Positions 1-6,586 are shown, numbered from the stretch's first letter. The stretch is 7,947 nucleotides of DNA from Brachyspira pilosicoli (GCF_019402445.1 NZ_SRZM01000233.1:1-7947), one strand, 5' to 3'. Program-made: numbers and translations. The notes: generated from the sequence alone by a model not told the origin.

Positions 1-40
1 TAATACTAACTATATTTTACATACTAAATATTAAAACAAT

Positions 41-77
41 ATAAATAAAAAAGGCACTCAATATAATTGAATGCCTT
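41..77 (-). terminator. Rho-independent terminator of asd
   Basis: Read on the minus strand, a 12-bp stem (arms 66-77 and 51-62, 3-nt loop at 63-65) is followed at once by a run of six T (complement of 47-52). One pair is a U·G wobble only in the minus-strand RNA; on the plus strand the same position is a C/A mismatch. The hairpin is therefore oriented to end minus-strand transcription, 24 nt past the asd stop codon. Bases 1-40 beyond it are AT-rich spacer with nothing recognisable. Confidence 0.9.
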
Positions 78-101
78 ATAACATTTTACTAAATAATATT
101 A

Positions 102-1202
102 TTATTTATCAGTCTTTTTTACTTCTTTTTTTGTTGCTGCTTTTTTTGGCTTGCAAACTCTCTTTTTTGGAGCTTCTTCTTTTTTAGATTCTTTATCTAA
201 TAAAGGCAATACCAACTCAGCAATTTGTACAGCATTTGTAGCAGCACCTTTTCTTATTTGGTCGCCTGCACACCAGAAAGTTAAAGAGTTTTTAGCACTG
301 ATGTCTTCTCTTATTCTTCCAACAAATATATTATCTTGATCTGTTGTATCTAAAGGCATAGGATATTTAAATTGTGAAGGATTATCTACCACTTTTACAC
401 CTTTAGCTTTTGATAATAATTCTTTAGCCTTTTTAGCTGTTAATTTCTTTTCTGTTTCTATTGTTATAGATTCGCTATGACTTCTTAAAACAGGTACTCT
501 AACACAAGTACAGCTTACTTGTAAATCTGGAGCATGTAATATTTTTCTGCCCTCATTAGTCATTTTTAATTCTTCTTTAGTGTAGCCTGTTTTGCTGTCA
601 AATGCATCTATTTGAGGAATTAAGTTAAATAATATTTGATATTTGAAAGCTTTTATATTTAACTTTTTCTGTTCTGCATAATCATAAACCTGCTGCTGAA
701 GTTCTTCCATACCCTCTTTACCAGCACCAGATACTGCCTGATATGTAGAAGCTATTATTCTTTTAATTTTAGCAAATTTATGTAATGGAGCTAATGCCAC
801 CAAAGCAATAATAGTACTGCAATTAGGATTTGCTATAATACCTTTATGAAGCTTAACATCTTCAGGGTTAACCTCTGGAACTACTAAAGGAACATTTTTA
901 TCCATTCTAAAAGCACTGCTATTATCAATAACAACACTTCCAGCTTTTGCAGCCAAAGGACTTAGCTTTTTACTTTCATCGCTTCCAACAGCAACTAAAG
1001 TAATATCCATATCTTTAAAAGAATCTTTAGTAGGTTTTTCTATGGTGTATTCTTTATTATTAAAAATAACCTTCTGACCTGCTGTCTTATTACCTAATAA
1101 TCTTAATTCATTAACAGGGAATTTTCTCTCTTGCAATATTTTGAGCATCTCTTTACCAACGGCACCAGAAGCACCCAATAAACAAACATTTACTTTTTTC
1201 AT
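102..1202 (-). CDS. asd: Aspartate-semialdehyde dehydrogenase
   Basis: This enzyme reduces L-aspartyl-4-phosphate to aspartate-4-semialdehyde with NADPH, the branch point to lysine/diaminopimelate, threonine and methionine; it is cytosolic. The protein has 366 residues. The NADP-binding loop GASGAVG is at 10-16. NPNCST at 125-130 carries the nucleophile Cys128, STYQAVSGAG (152-161) holds the conserved Gln155, and RSHSE around 240-244 supplies the substrate Arg240 and general-base His242. The C-terminal catalytic motif region WCAGDQIRKGAA is at 310-321. The core ends near residue 336, close to the usual family length. It is followed by about 30 extra residues rich in Lys, Glu and Ala (337-366), which are not part of the known fold. 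The ATG at 1202 is supported by the NADP motif lying right behind it; only a weak SD (GGA, about 7 nt upstream) is visible. Its own promoter and a strong terminator suggest a monocistronic unit. Confidence 0.96.
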   Translation of the reverse strand: MKKVNVCLLGASGAVGKEMLKILQERKFPVNELRLLGNKTAGQKVIFNNKEYTIEKPTKDSFKDMDITLVAVGSDESKKLSPLAAKAGSVVIDNSSAFRMDKNVPLVVPEVNPEDVKLHKGIIANPNCSTIIALVALAPLHKFAKIKRIIASTYQAVSGAGKEGMEELQQQVYDYAEQKKLNIKAFKYQILFNLIPQIDAFDSKTGYTKEELKMTNEGRKILHAPDLQVSCTCVRVPVLRSHSESITIETEKKLTAKKAKELLSKAKGVKVVDNPSQFKYPMPLDTTDQDNIFVGRIREDISAKNSLTFWCAGDQIRKGAATNAVQIAELVLPLLDKESKKEEAPKKRVCKPKKAATKKEVKKTDK

Positions 1203-1239
1203 AAATTAGTCCATATATTAAATTATTTTTTGTAGTAAT

Positions 1240-1267
1240 ATTATATAATATAATTTTTTAAAAGCAA
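1240..1267 (-). promoter_or_regulatory. Probable sigma-70 promoter of asd
   Basis: On the minus strand, TTGCTT (complement of 1262-1267) is followed by a 16-bp spacer and a perfect TATAAT (complement of 1240-1245). This predicts a transcript start about 30 nt before the asd ATG. The surroundings are AT-only, so chance matches are easy, but both hexamers, their spacing and their placement fit. Confidence 0.6.
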
Positions 1268-1291
1268 TATTATTATATTTAATTAATAATA
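1268..1291. repeat. AT-only inverted repeat abutting the asd -35 box
   Basis: TATTATTA (1268-1275) and TAATAATA (1284-1291) form a perfect 8-bp inverted repeat with an 8-nt spacer, directly next to the -35 hexamer of the asd promoter. It lies between the M55 peptidase stop and the asd start. It could be an operator half-site pair or a weak 3' hairpin of the upstream transcript. In DNA of this composition it could also be chance. Confidence 0.3.
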
Positions 1292-1315
1292 CTTATTTAA
1301 TAAAATTAATAAAAA

Positions 1316-2119
1316 TTATAAAATAAACTTCATAGCCCTAAGTATCTCATAATAATCATTACTCTCATAAACTATTGTGTTATCATTAACTTTTTTAGCA
1401 TTAGGATAAAATGACATCTTATAAGCATAACCATGTTCTTTATAAGTTACTTCAAGCTTAAAAGTCTTTGGAAGTTTTAAACATTTAAAATCTTGTTTTA
1501 AAGCTTCTTCAGTTTTTTCTTTAATAGTTTTAATCATAAGATTAGGAGAATAGTTAATAGTAGAATAACCAACACCCTCTTTTACAGCAAGTGTTATTAA
1601 ACTAGGGTGATTAGGGTCCATATTATTAGCATCGTCGCAAAGCCCTTTATCTCCAGACAAAAATACTGAAGGCACATTTCTATAAGCTGCAGCATAACTA
1701 AAAAACATAAACTCGCTTGCTATAACATCATTTAATTTTATACTAAATAATTTAGAATTGCTCATAGTATGTGATAAAGGATTGCTTCCGCTTGTAGCAG
1801 GACTATGATAACCTATAAACATTACAGCATCAAAACTTTCATCTATACCCTCAACCATAGAATAAGGGTCTCCGCTCCACTTTCTATGCACTTTCACAAT
1901 GTCAGGAAAAGCAGTTTGGTCTATGTTCATAGCAGAATCATGGGCATCTTTAACAAATATCTCTTTAGCACCAGCAAGTATTGCCCCCTCGCAAGCAGCA
2001 TTAACCTCTTTAGTCATTTGCAATGCATGCTCTTTATAAGTTAATGAACCCATATCTGTATCTGGCCATTGTGTTGTTGTTGTTACTCCTTCTATATCTG
2101 CACTAATAAATACTTTCAT
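1316..2119 (-). CDS. dppA: M55 family D-aminopeptidase, DppA type
   Basis: The family releases D-amino acids from the N-terminus of short D-peptides such as D-Ala-D-Ala, using a two-zinc site in a decameric barrel. From the start chosen here the protein has 267 residues, the usual family size. SADIEG places ligands Asp8 and Glu10. His60 (KDAH), His105 (GYHSP) and Glu136 (ASEF) match the other ligands of Bacillus DppA, and His117 (LSHTM) matches its nucleophile. No signal peptide is seen, so it is probably cytosolic. The reading frame stays open upstream to a TTG at 2182. However, the ATG at 2119 has a good SD (AAGGAAA, complement of 2125-2131, about 7 nt away), and the family start MKVFISADIEG lies there. 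It precedes asd on the same strand with a 113-nt gap. It may act in dipeptide scavenging or wall-peptide recycling; no dpp transport genes are in view. Confidence 0.93.
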   Translation of the reverse strand: MKVFISADIEGVTTTTQWPDTDMGSLTYKEHALQMTKEVNAACEGAILAGAKEIFVKDAHDSAMNIDQTAFPDIVKVHRKWSGDPYSMVEGIDESFDAVMFIGYHSPATSGSNPLSHTMSNSKLFSIKLNDVIASEFMFFSYAAAYRNVPSVFLSGDKGLCDDANNMDPNHPSLITLAVKEGVGYSTINYSPNLMIKTIKEKTEEALKQDFKCLKLPKTFKLEVTYKEHGYAYKMSFYPNAKKVNDNTIVYESNDYYEILRAMKFIL

Positions 2120-2151
2120 TTTTGTTTCCTTGAATAAAAATAATTTTGCAT

Positions 2152-2182
2152 AATATACTATTACATTTTTTATTTTATTCAA
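2152..2182 (-). promoter_or_regulatory. Possible promoter of the M55 peptidase gene
   Basis: Minus-strand TTGAAT (complement of 2177-2182) and TATATT (complement of 2152-2157) are separated by 19 bp, longer than ideal. They lie 33-63 nt upstream of the ATG at 2119. The same TTG is the false upstream start of the reading frame, which fits it being promoter DNA rather than coding. Confidence 0.4.
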
Positions 2183-2208
2183 GATATTTTATTTTATAAA
2201 ATATGTTG

Positions 2209-2214
2209 TATAAT
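2209..2214 (+). promoter_or_regulatory. Probable -10 box of the mannosyltransferase gene
   Basis: A perfect TATAAT lies 36 nt upstream of the ATG at 2250, in the 130-bp divergent intergenic region. No convincing -35 hexamer is seen 16-18 bp upstream (the region reads ATTTTA), so only the -10 element is claimed. The start codon has an SD-like AAAAGG about 7 nt away. Confidence 0.45.
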
Positions 2215-2249
2215 CCTATAAAATAAAGCAATAAATAAAAGGCATAGTA

Positions 2250-3398
2250 ATGAATAACATATCAGTATTTTTCCAAACATATAAAAAAGAATTAAGAACT
2301 ATATTTTTATTTTTTATCGCAACTAGAATAATATTTGCTTTGATGCTCTATATAGGTTACTATTATCTTCCAAAAGGAGATGATGTATATAATAATGTGC
2401 ATAAACCTTTAGATATAATATTTCAGTTTAATGACTGTTCTAATTATACATATATAGCAAAAAATGGATATGATGGTTCTTTATATGCCTTTGGACCTTT
2501 ATACCCTGTAATGATAAAATTATTATCCCCAATATTTTTTGGTTCATATGAATGGGCTGCTTTTACAATATCAAATATATCATTTATTATTGTTATATTA
2601 TTACTATTTTACTATTTAATACAATATATTGGAAAAACTGCTTCTATGTATGCAACTATAGCACTAATAATGTATCCTGCCTCACATTATAATTCTGTGC
2701 CATATACTGAAGCTTTATATTTTTTAATGATTTTAATATCAATAATATCCTATAAAAATAAAGATTATATGATAGCTGCAATTTTTTGTGGGTTATCTAT
2801 TCTTACAAGAATAAATGGTATTGCATTGCTTGCTGCATATGGTCTTGACATGCTTGTAAACTATATAAAACAAAAAAATTATAACATAAAATCAACTTCA
2901 GAATTAATTAAACATGGAATTAGCTTTCTAATAGTTGTGATGGCTATATATGGTTTATGGCTTGTATATATGTATGCTAAAACAGATAATGCTCTATATT
3001 TTTTGGAAGCTCAAAAAACATGGTCAAGAGAAACTCCTAGTCCTTTTATTATACCTTTTATAATAAAACTTTTTATTAGAATATTTCAATATCCAGCTTT
3101 AAGAACTACTTTAGAATTCTTATGCCCAATTACTATGCTTATATTATCAATACTTTCGGTTAAAAAAATGCCTATATATTTTTCTTTCTATTCTATATTT
3201 ACAGTGCTAATGCCTTTAACTACAAATAGTACTTGGTCTTTAACAAGACTTCCTATGGTGGCTTTATCTGCATATGCATTCATTGGAATAAAATCTGAAA
3301 AAAGTAAAGTATTTAGAATAATATGGTTTTTAATATCATTAATATTATTTGTAATATTTACTGCTACTATGGGACAATTAAGAGCCACTTTTATATAA
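2250..3398 (+). CDS. PIG-V-like integral-membrane mannosyltransferase (GT-C)
   Basis: This is a bacterial homologue of the PIG-V family (eukaryotic GPI mannosyltransferase II). These GT-C enzymes take sugars from polyprenyl-phosphate donors on the outer face of the cytoplasmic membrane. The 382 residues hold roughly ten hydrophobic spans, starting at about 17-38. Family-like motifs run in order: an Asp-containing loop with YIAKNGYDG then FGPLYP (61-86); YPASHYNSVPYTEA (142-155); LTRINGIA (185-192); FLEAQKTWSR (251-260); and a late LTRLP (331-335). Asp62 in the first outer loop is the likely catalytic base, by analogy with other GT-C enzymes. The ATG at 2250 has AAAAGG about 7 nt upstream. The acceptor is unknown: it could be a glycolipid, lipoprotein or surface polysaccharide. 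No other glycan genes are nearby, and it has its own terminator, so it looks like a single-gene unit. Sugar specificity (mannose) is inferred from family only. Confidence 0.8.
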   Translation: MNNISVFFQTYKKELRTIFLFFIATRIIFALMLYIGYYYLPKGDDVYNNVHKPLDIIFQFNDCSNYTYIAKNGYDGSLYAFGPLYPVMIKLLSPIFFGSYEWAAFTISNISFIIVILLLFYYLIQYIGKTASMYATIALIMYPASHYNSVPYTEALYFLMILISIISYKNKDYMIAAIFCGLSILTRINGIALLAAYGLDMLVNYIKQKNYNIKSTSELIKHGISFLIVVMAIYGLWLVYMYAKTDNALYFLEAQKTWSRETPSPFIIPFIIKLFIRIFQYPALRTTLEFLCPITMLILSILSVKKMPIYFSFYSIFTVLMPLTTNSTWSLTRLPMVALSAYAFIGIKSEKSKVFRIIWFLISLILFVIFTATMGQLRATFI

Positions 3399-3492
3399 AA
3401 ATTATAAATATAAACTTTTATTTTATAAATGTTTAATATATAATACAAATACTTGATAGTAATTAATATTAAATAATAACTTTTTATCATTG

Positions 3493-3525
3493 AACTCTAG
3501 ATTTAAAAATCATTTAGAGTTTTTA
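3493..3525 (+). terminator. Intrinsic terminator after the mannosyltransferase gene
   Basis: AACTCTA (3493-3499) pairs with TAGAGTT (3515-3521), with inner pairing GATTT/AAATC and a 3-nt bulge; TTTTT at 3520-3524 follows the stem. It lies 95 nt after the mannosyltransferase stop and about 40 nt before the CHAT start. If the CHAT gene's promoter lay upstream of it (a TTGATA is at 3453-3458), it would instead be a leader attenuator. The intergenic stretch 3399-3492 holds nothing else clear. Confidence 0.65.
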
Positions 3526-3552
3526 TAAGCAATAATGAAAAATAATAATTTA

Positions 3553-3558
3553 TATAAA
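3553..3558 (+). promoter_or_regulatory. Possible -10 box of the CHAT-amidase operon
   Basis: TATAAA lies between the upstream terminator and the CHAT ATG at 3567. A start 6-8 nt downstream would give an almost leaderless mRNA, which would fit the missing SD before this gene. No matching -35 is visible, and TA-rich hexamers are common here, so this is weak. Confidence 0.25.
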
Positions 3559-3566
3559 AATAGTTT

Positions 3567-4871
3567 ATGAGTAATTATATTGTAACGCAAAATAAAAACT
3601 TTTTTAATTCTTCAAATTTTGAGTGCATAAAAATAAAAAAATCTCAACTTAAAAAAATAAACAAAAAAGAGAAAATAAATATATTTTTGTACGACAATGA
3701 AAAAAATAAATTATACGGCACATACGAAATAGATTTAAATACTAAAACAGAAAAAGATAGTTTTTTGTATTTAAACATAACGGACACCTACAAAAAAAGA
3801 AGAGGAATATATTATAATCTCGAAGAAAAATATAATGAATTTTTCATTTATAATTTAGATGAAAATATTTTTTCAAAGTTAAAAGAGAGATTAACTTTAT
3901 TAAATGAAAATCTATCGCAAACATTTTTAAGCTGCTCTATAGAGAAACATAAAGAAAAACAAAATAAAAAAGAATATATATTTCACTACAAGGCAATAGA
4001 AACTTATCCATCATTATATATTGCAGAATATAAAAAGCCTTTTGATTTTGATGCCTACAACAGCATATATAAAGAATATTTAAGGTTATTAAAAAGAGCA
4101 AACAGCGAAAATGATAATATAAGCAAGTATTTAGAAATTGGAAATTATTTAATGAATATGCTTATACCGGAAAAAGATTTTAGAGAACATTTATTTGAAG
4201 GCTTTAGAATAGTTTATTTAAATCTTGATGAAACGACCTCTTCAATACCTTGGGATATATTATCATATAATAATAAATTTCTATCAGAAAAAATAATTTT
4301 CTCTTATATTAGTGATGTTAATGTAATGCATAAAAAAATTACAAATAGTAAAAAAATTGCTGTAGTATCAATACCATATGATGATATAAACGATGAAAAA
4401 GAAATTGATTTATTAAAAACATTATCCGCTAATAACAACTTAAATATTGATGTATATAAAAAAGAACATAATTATTTTGAGTTTATAAAAATTTTAGAAA
4501 ATTATGATATAGTGCATATTATTACGCATGGTCATTCGAATGGTTTATCTTTAAGTAAAGATTATATATTGAATAATATTTCTGCATTAGAAAATCCGCC
4601 GAAAATGATTTTTATTAATGCATGCAATATGAATGACAGCAATATAGTAAAATCGTTTTTATCATGCGGTGTAAACACTGTAGTTTCTGGAATTGGTAGT
4701 TTATCCGATAATATATATAATGATTTTGTTATGAGTTTTTATTCAAATTTACTTCATAAACATTCTAGAATAAATACGGCTCAAGCATTTCATTTTGCAC
4801 ATATAGAGATAAAAGACAATTATAATGGTTTTATGCGTTATAGATTTAATGGAGTAGCTTGTTATGTTTAA
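3567..4871 (+). CDS. CHAT-domain caspase-like cysteine protease
   Basis: CHAT proteins are clan CD (caspase-like) cysteine proteases, often effectors switched on by a sensor partner. Of 434 residues, about 165-434 fit the CHAT fold: GNYLMNMLIP (192-201), then SIPWDILSY (226-234). Catalytic His321 lies in IITHGHSNG after a hydrophobic strand, and Cys353 in IFINACNM. The end, from GVNTVVSG to AQAFHFAH and FNGVACYV, also matches. Both catalytic residues are present, so it is probably active. Residues 1-160 are Lys/Asn-rich, with predicted strands and a helix near 97-120. I do not recognise this part, and no TPR repeats, signal peptide or membrane span are visible, so it is likely cytosolic. The ATG at 3567 has no SD. 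The gene ends 8 nt inside the next gene (amidase), implying translational coupling. Sampled lines are slightly more AT-rich than the amidase, a weak hint of separate origin. The substrate is unknown. Confidence 0.85.
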   Translation: MSNYIVTQNKNFFNSSNFECIKIKKSQLKKINKKEKINIFLYDNEKNKLYGTYEIDLNTKTEKDSFLYLNITDTYKKRRGIYYNLEEKYNEFFIYNLDENIFSKLKERLTLLNENLSQTFLSCSIEKHKEKQNKKEYIFHYKAIETYPSLYIAEYKKPFDFDAYNSIYKEYLRLLKRANSENDNISKYLEIGNYLMNMLIPEKDFREHLFEGFRIVYLNLDETTSSIPWDILSYNNKFLSEKIIFSYISDVNVMHKKITNSKKIAVVSIPYDDINDEKEIDLLKTLSANNNLNIDVYKKEHNYFEFIKILENYDIVHIITHGHSNGLSLSKDYILNNISALENPPKMIFINACNMNDSNIVKSFLSCGVNTVVSGIGSLSDNIYNDFVMSFYSNLLHKHSRINTAQAFHFAHIEIKDNYNGFMRYRFNGVACYV

Positions 4872-5907
4872 AAATATTTTTATACTGCTTATTGTAAGTA
4901 TAGTTCTTTCTTGCTCAAATAACACAGAAGAAATCACAGCACCCGCTATAAATAAAAGAAAAAAAGCACCTAGAATATCAACACTTTATAAATCTGGTTC
5001 ATACAATTTAAGAATTAATTATATAATACTTCACTACACAGCATTAGATGATGATATGTCTTTAAAAGTATTAACAGACCCTGGTGTATCTTCGCATTAT
5101 TTGATAACAACAAGAGCTAATGAACCTATATATAAACTAGTAGATGACACAAACAGAGCTTGGCATGCTGGAATTACAATGTATCAAAATAGATATAGCA
5201 TTAATGATAGTTCTGTGGGAATAGAAATTGTAAATTTGGGCTATATACAAAAAGTAACAAACACTCCTCAGCAGCTTGCAAGAATGAATAAAAGACAGCT
5301 TGAAAACTTATATTTTACTCCGTATGATGAATATTTAGAGTATGATGAATCGCAAATAGAAAAAGTAGCATATCTTCTTAGGGAGCTTGTAGATAAATAC
5401 GGAGTGAGACCTTATAATATATTAGGGCATTCAGATATAGCACCATACAGAAAAAAAGACCCAGGCCCCAAATTCCCTTGGAAAAGATTATATGATGAAT
5501 ATGATTTAGGTATATGGTATGATAAAGAAGATTACAGTAACTTTATGATGAGTAATGATTATAGAACTGCTACTGTAATGGATATAAAAAATGAGTTTAT
5601 AAAATATGGATACACAAGTATGCCAACCAATAATATTTGGGACTTTGAATCAAGAAAAGTCTTATATGCTTTTCAATGCAGATTTAGAACGAATGATATA
5701 GACGGCAACATAGATAAAGAAACCTACAGTATAGCAAGAGCTTTGAATCTAAAAGTAAAAAAACTTAATGAAGCTTATGAACGCTCTAAAGCTAATAACT
5801 TCCTTACAAATACATTCTTTACAAATATATTTATAAGCAATAATATAGTAAATAATAATTGGGATTATATGCATACTAATAAAAATATTATAATGAGGAG
5901 AAAATAA
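4864..5907 (+). CDS. amiD: AmiD-like lipoprotein N-acetylmuramoyl-L-alanine amidase
   Basis: This zinc amidase cuts the bond between MurNAc (or anhydro-MurNAc) and L-Ala in peptidoglycan. It has 347 residues. The signal peptide (hydrophobic 4-15) ends in LSC with lipidated Cys17, a relaxed, spirochaete-like lipobox, so it is likely membrane-anchored in the envelope. The amidase_2 domain spans about 50-210: zinc ligands His57 (ILHYTA), His189 (LGHSDIAP) and Asp199 (KKDPGP), catalytic Glu121 (GIEIVN), and Lys197 two before the Asp, as in E. coli AmiD. Residues 235-297 resemble the AmiD peptidoglycan-binding domain (YAFQCRFR, then DG.ID.ET). An Asn-rich tail (about 299-347) is extra. The ATG at 4864 lies inside the end of the CHAT gene, with GGAG at 4851-4854 (9 nt spacing), so translation is coupled. 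A methyltransferase gene follows 4 nt after the stop. Roles could be wall recycling, remodelling or lysis. Confidence 0.92.
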   Translation: MFKNIFILLIVSIVLSCSNNTEEITAPAINKRKKAPRISTLYKSGSYNLRINYIILHYTALDDDMSLKVLTDPGVSSHYLITTRANEPIYKLVDDTNRAWHAGITMYQNRYSINDSSVGIEIVNLGYIQKVTNTPQQLARMNKRQLENLYFTPYDEYLEYDESQIEKVAYLLRELVDKYGVRPYNILGHSDIAPYRKKDPGPKFPWKRLYDEYDLGIWYDKEDYSNFMMSNDYRTATVMDIKNEFIKYGYTSMPTNNIWDFESRKVLYAFQCRFRTNDIDGNIDKETYSIARALNLKVKKLNEAYERSKANNFLTNTFFTNIFISNNIVNNNWDYMHTNKNIIMRRK

Positions 5908-5914
5908 TTTGATG
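5896..5914 (+). promoter_or_regulatory. Ribosome binding site deciding the methyltransferase start
   Basis: AGGAGA (5896-5901) is embedded in the last codons of the amidase gene. It serves either TTG at 5909 (7 nt spacing) or ATG at 5912 (10 nt). I prefer the ATG, since TTG is a rarer start and family proteins begin close to the MPVVYIA strand; the choice changes the protein by one residue. Confidence 0.6.
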
Positions 5915-6586
5915 CCTGTAGTTTATATAGCTTCAAGAGATATTGGTAATTACAAAGATAATACAGAGAGGCTTAAAGAAATATTAACTGAAAGCGATAT
6001 TATATTGGTTGAAAGTTTTAGAGAGGCTACTACGCTTTTTAAAAATCTTAACCTTAATATAGATAAATCAAAGTTAATAGAGTTTAGTGAGCATACAAAA
6101 AAAGGTAAAGACATTGATGATATAATGATAAAAATATTAAATTGTAAAACTGTATCTCTCATAAGTGATTGCGGAACACCGGCTTTGGAAGACCCTGGAA
6201 GAGAGCTTCTTGAATATTGTTATTCTTATAATATAAAAGTAAAACCCATACCCGGTGTAAGCAGTGTTACAGCGGCTATTATGTGTTTGCCTTTTAATTT
6301 TAGAGAGTTTTATTATGCAGGTCTTTTGCCTAGAGATGACAGAGAAAGAGAGAGAAAGCTGATAGAATTAAAAAAATTAAATGTTCCTGTTATAGTTTTG
6401 GATACTCCTTATAGGCTTTCAAAAGTGCTTAATGCTGTTAAAAAAATATATTCAAAAAACAAAATAGTTGCTTTATGCATGGATTTAACTCTGCCTACAG
6501 AAGATATTATAATAGATGAAATTGGAGTTCTTTGTTCTAAATATGCTGAAAATAAAAAAAGAGAGTTTGTATTAGTAATAAAATAA
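5912..6586 (+). CDS. Short RsmI-like SAM-dependent methyltransferase
   Basis: This is a member of the tetrapyrrole-methylase fold family, closest by motif to RsmI, which 2'-O-methylates C1402 of 16S rRNA. It has 224 residues, against about 280 in E. coli RsmI. The first strand VVYIASRDIGNYKDNTER (3-20) corresponds to the RsmI start but lacks the usual PIGN proline (it reads DIGN). LISDCGTPALEDPG (83-96) is the hallmark loop. KPIPGVSSVTAA (111-122) and YYAGLLPRD (134-142) also match RsmI, as does DTPYRL (164-169, in place of the usual ESxHR). It stops at the strand REFVLVIK, so the C-terminal small helical domain of full-length RsmI is absent. It begins 4 nt after the amidase stop and is almost certainly co-transcribed with it. 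It may be a lineage-specific RsmI or a paralogue with a different target; I cannot tell whether another RsmI exists in the genome. Confidence 0.78.
   Translation: MPVVYIASRDIGNYKDNTERLKEILTESDIILVESFREATTLFKNLNLNIDKSKLIEFSEHTKKGKDIDDIMIKILNCKTVSLISDCGTPALEDPGRELLEYCYSYNIKVKPIPGVSSVTAAIMCLPFNFREFYYAGLLPRDDRERERKLIELKKLNVPVIVLDTPYRLSKVLNAVKKIYSKNKIVALCMDLTLPTEDIIIDEIGVLCSKYAENKKREFVLVIK

Noticed and set aside
151..339. Plus-strand open frame inside asd
   Set aside because: Shadow of asd; no domain and no RBS. The same applies to frames at 1805-2044 (+), 4749-4937 (-), 5950-6162 (-), 6409-6597 (-) and 6597-6818 (-).
2120..2182. N-terminal extension of the M55 peptidase from a TTG at 2182
   Set aside because: The added 21 residues have no family counterpart, the DNA looks like promoter, and the ATG at 2119 has a good SD and the family start motif.
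3188..3490. Minus-strand open frame over the end of the mannosyltransferase gene
   Set aside because: Antisense to a well-supported gene, low-complexity Ile/Tyr/Asn translation, no RBS.
3567..4871. CHAT protein as part of a CRISPR type III (Craspase) system
   Set aside because: No cas genes or repeats are in the window and no TPR region is visible in the protein.
4864..5907. The gene after CHAT as a gasdermin-like pore protein
   Set aside because: The full zinc-amidase site (His57, Glu121, His189, Lys197, Asp199) and an AmiD-type C-terminal domain identify it as an amidase.
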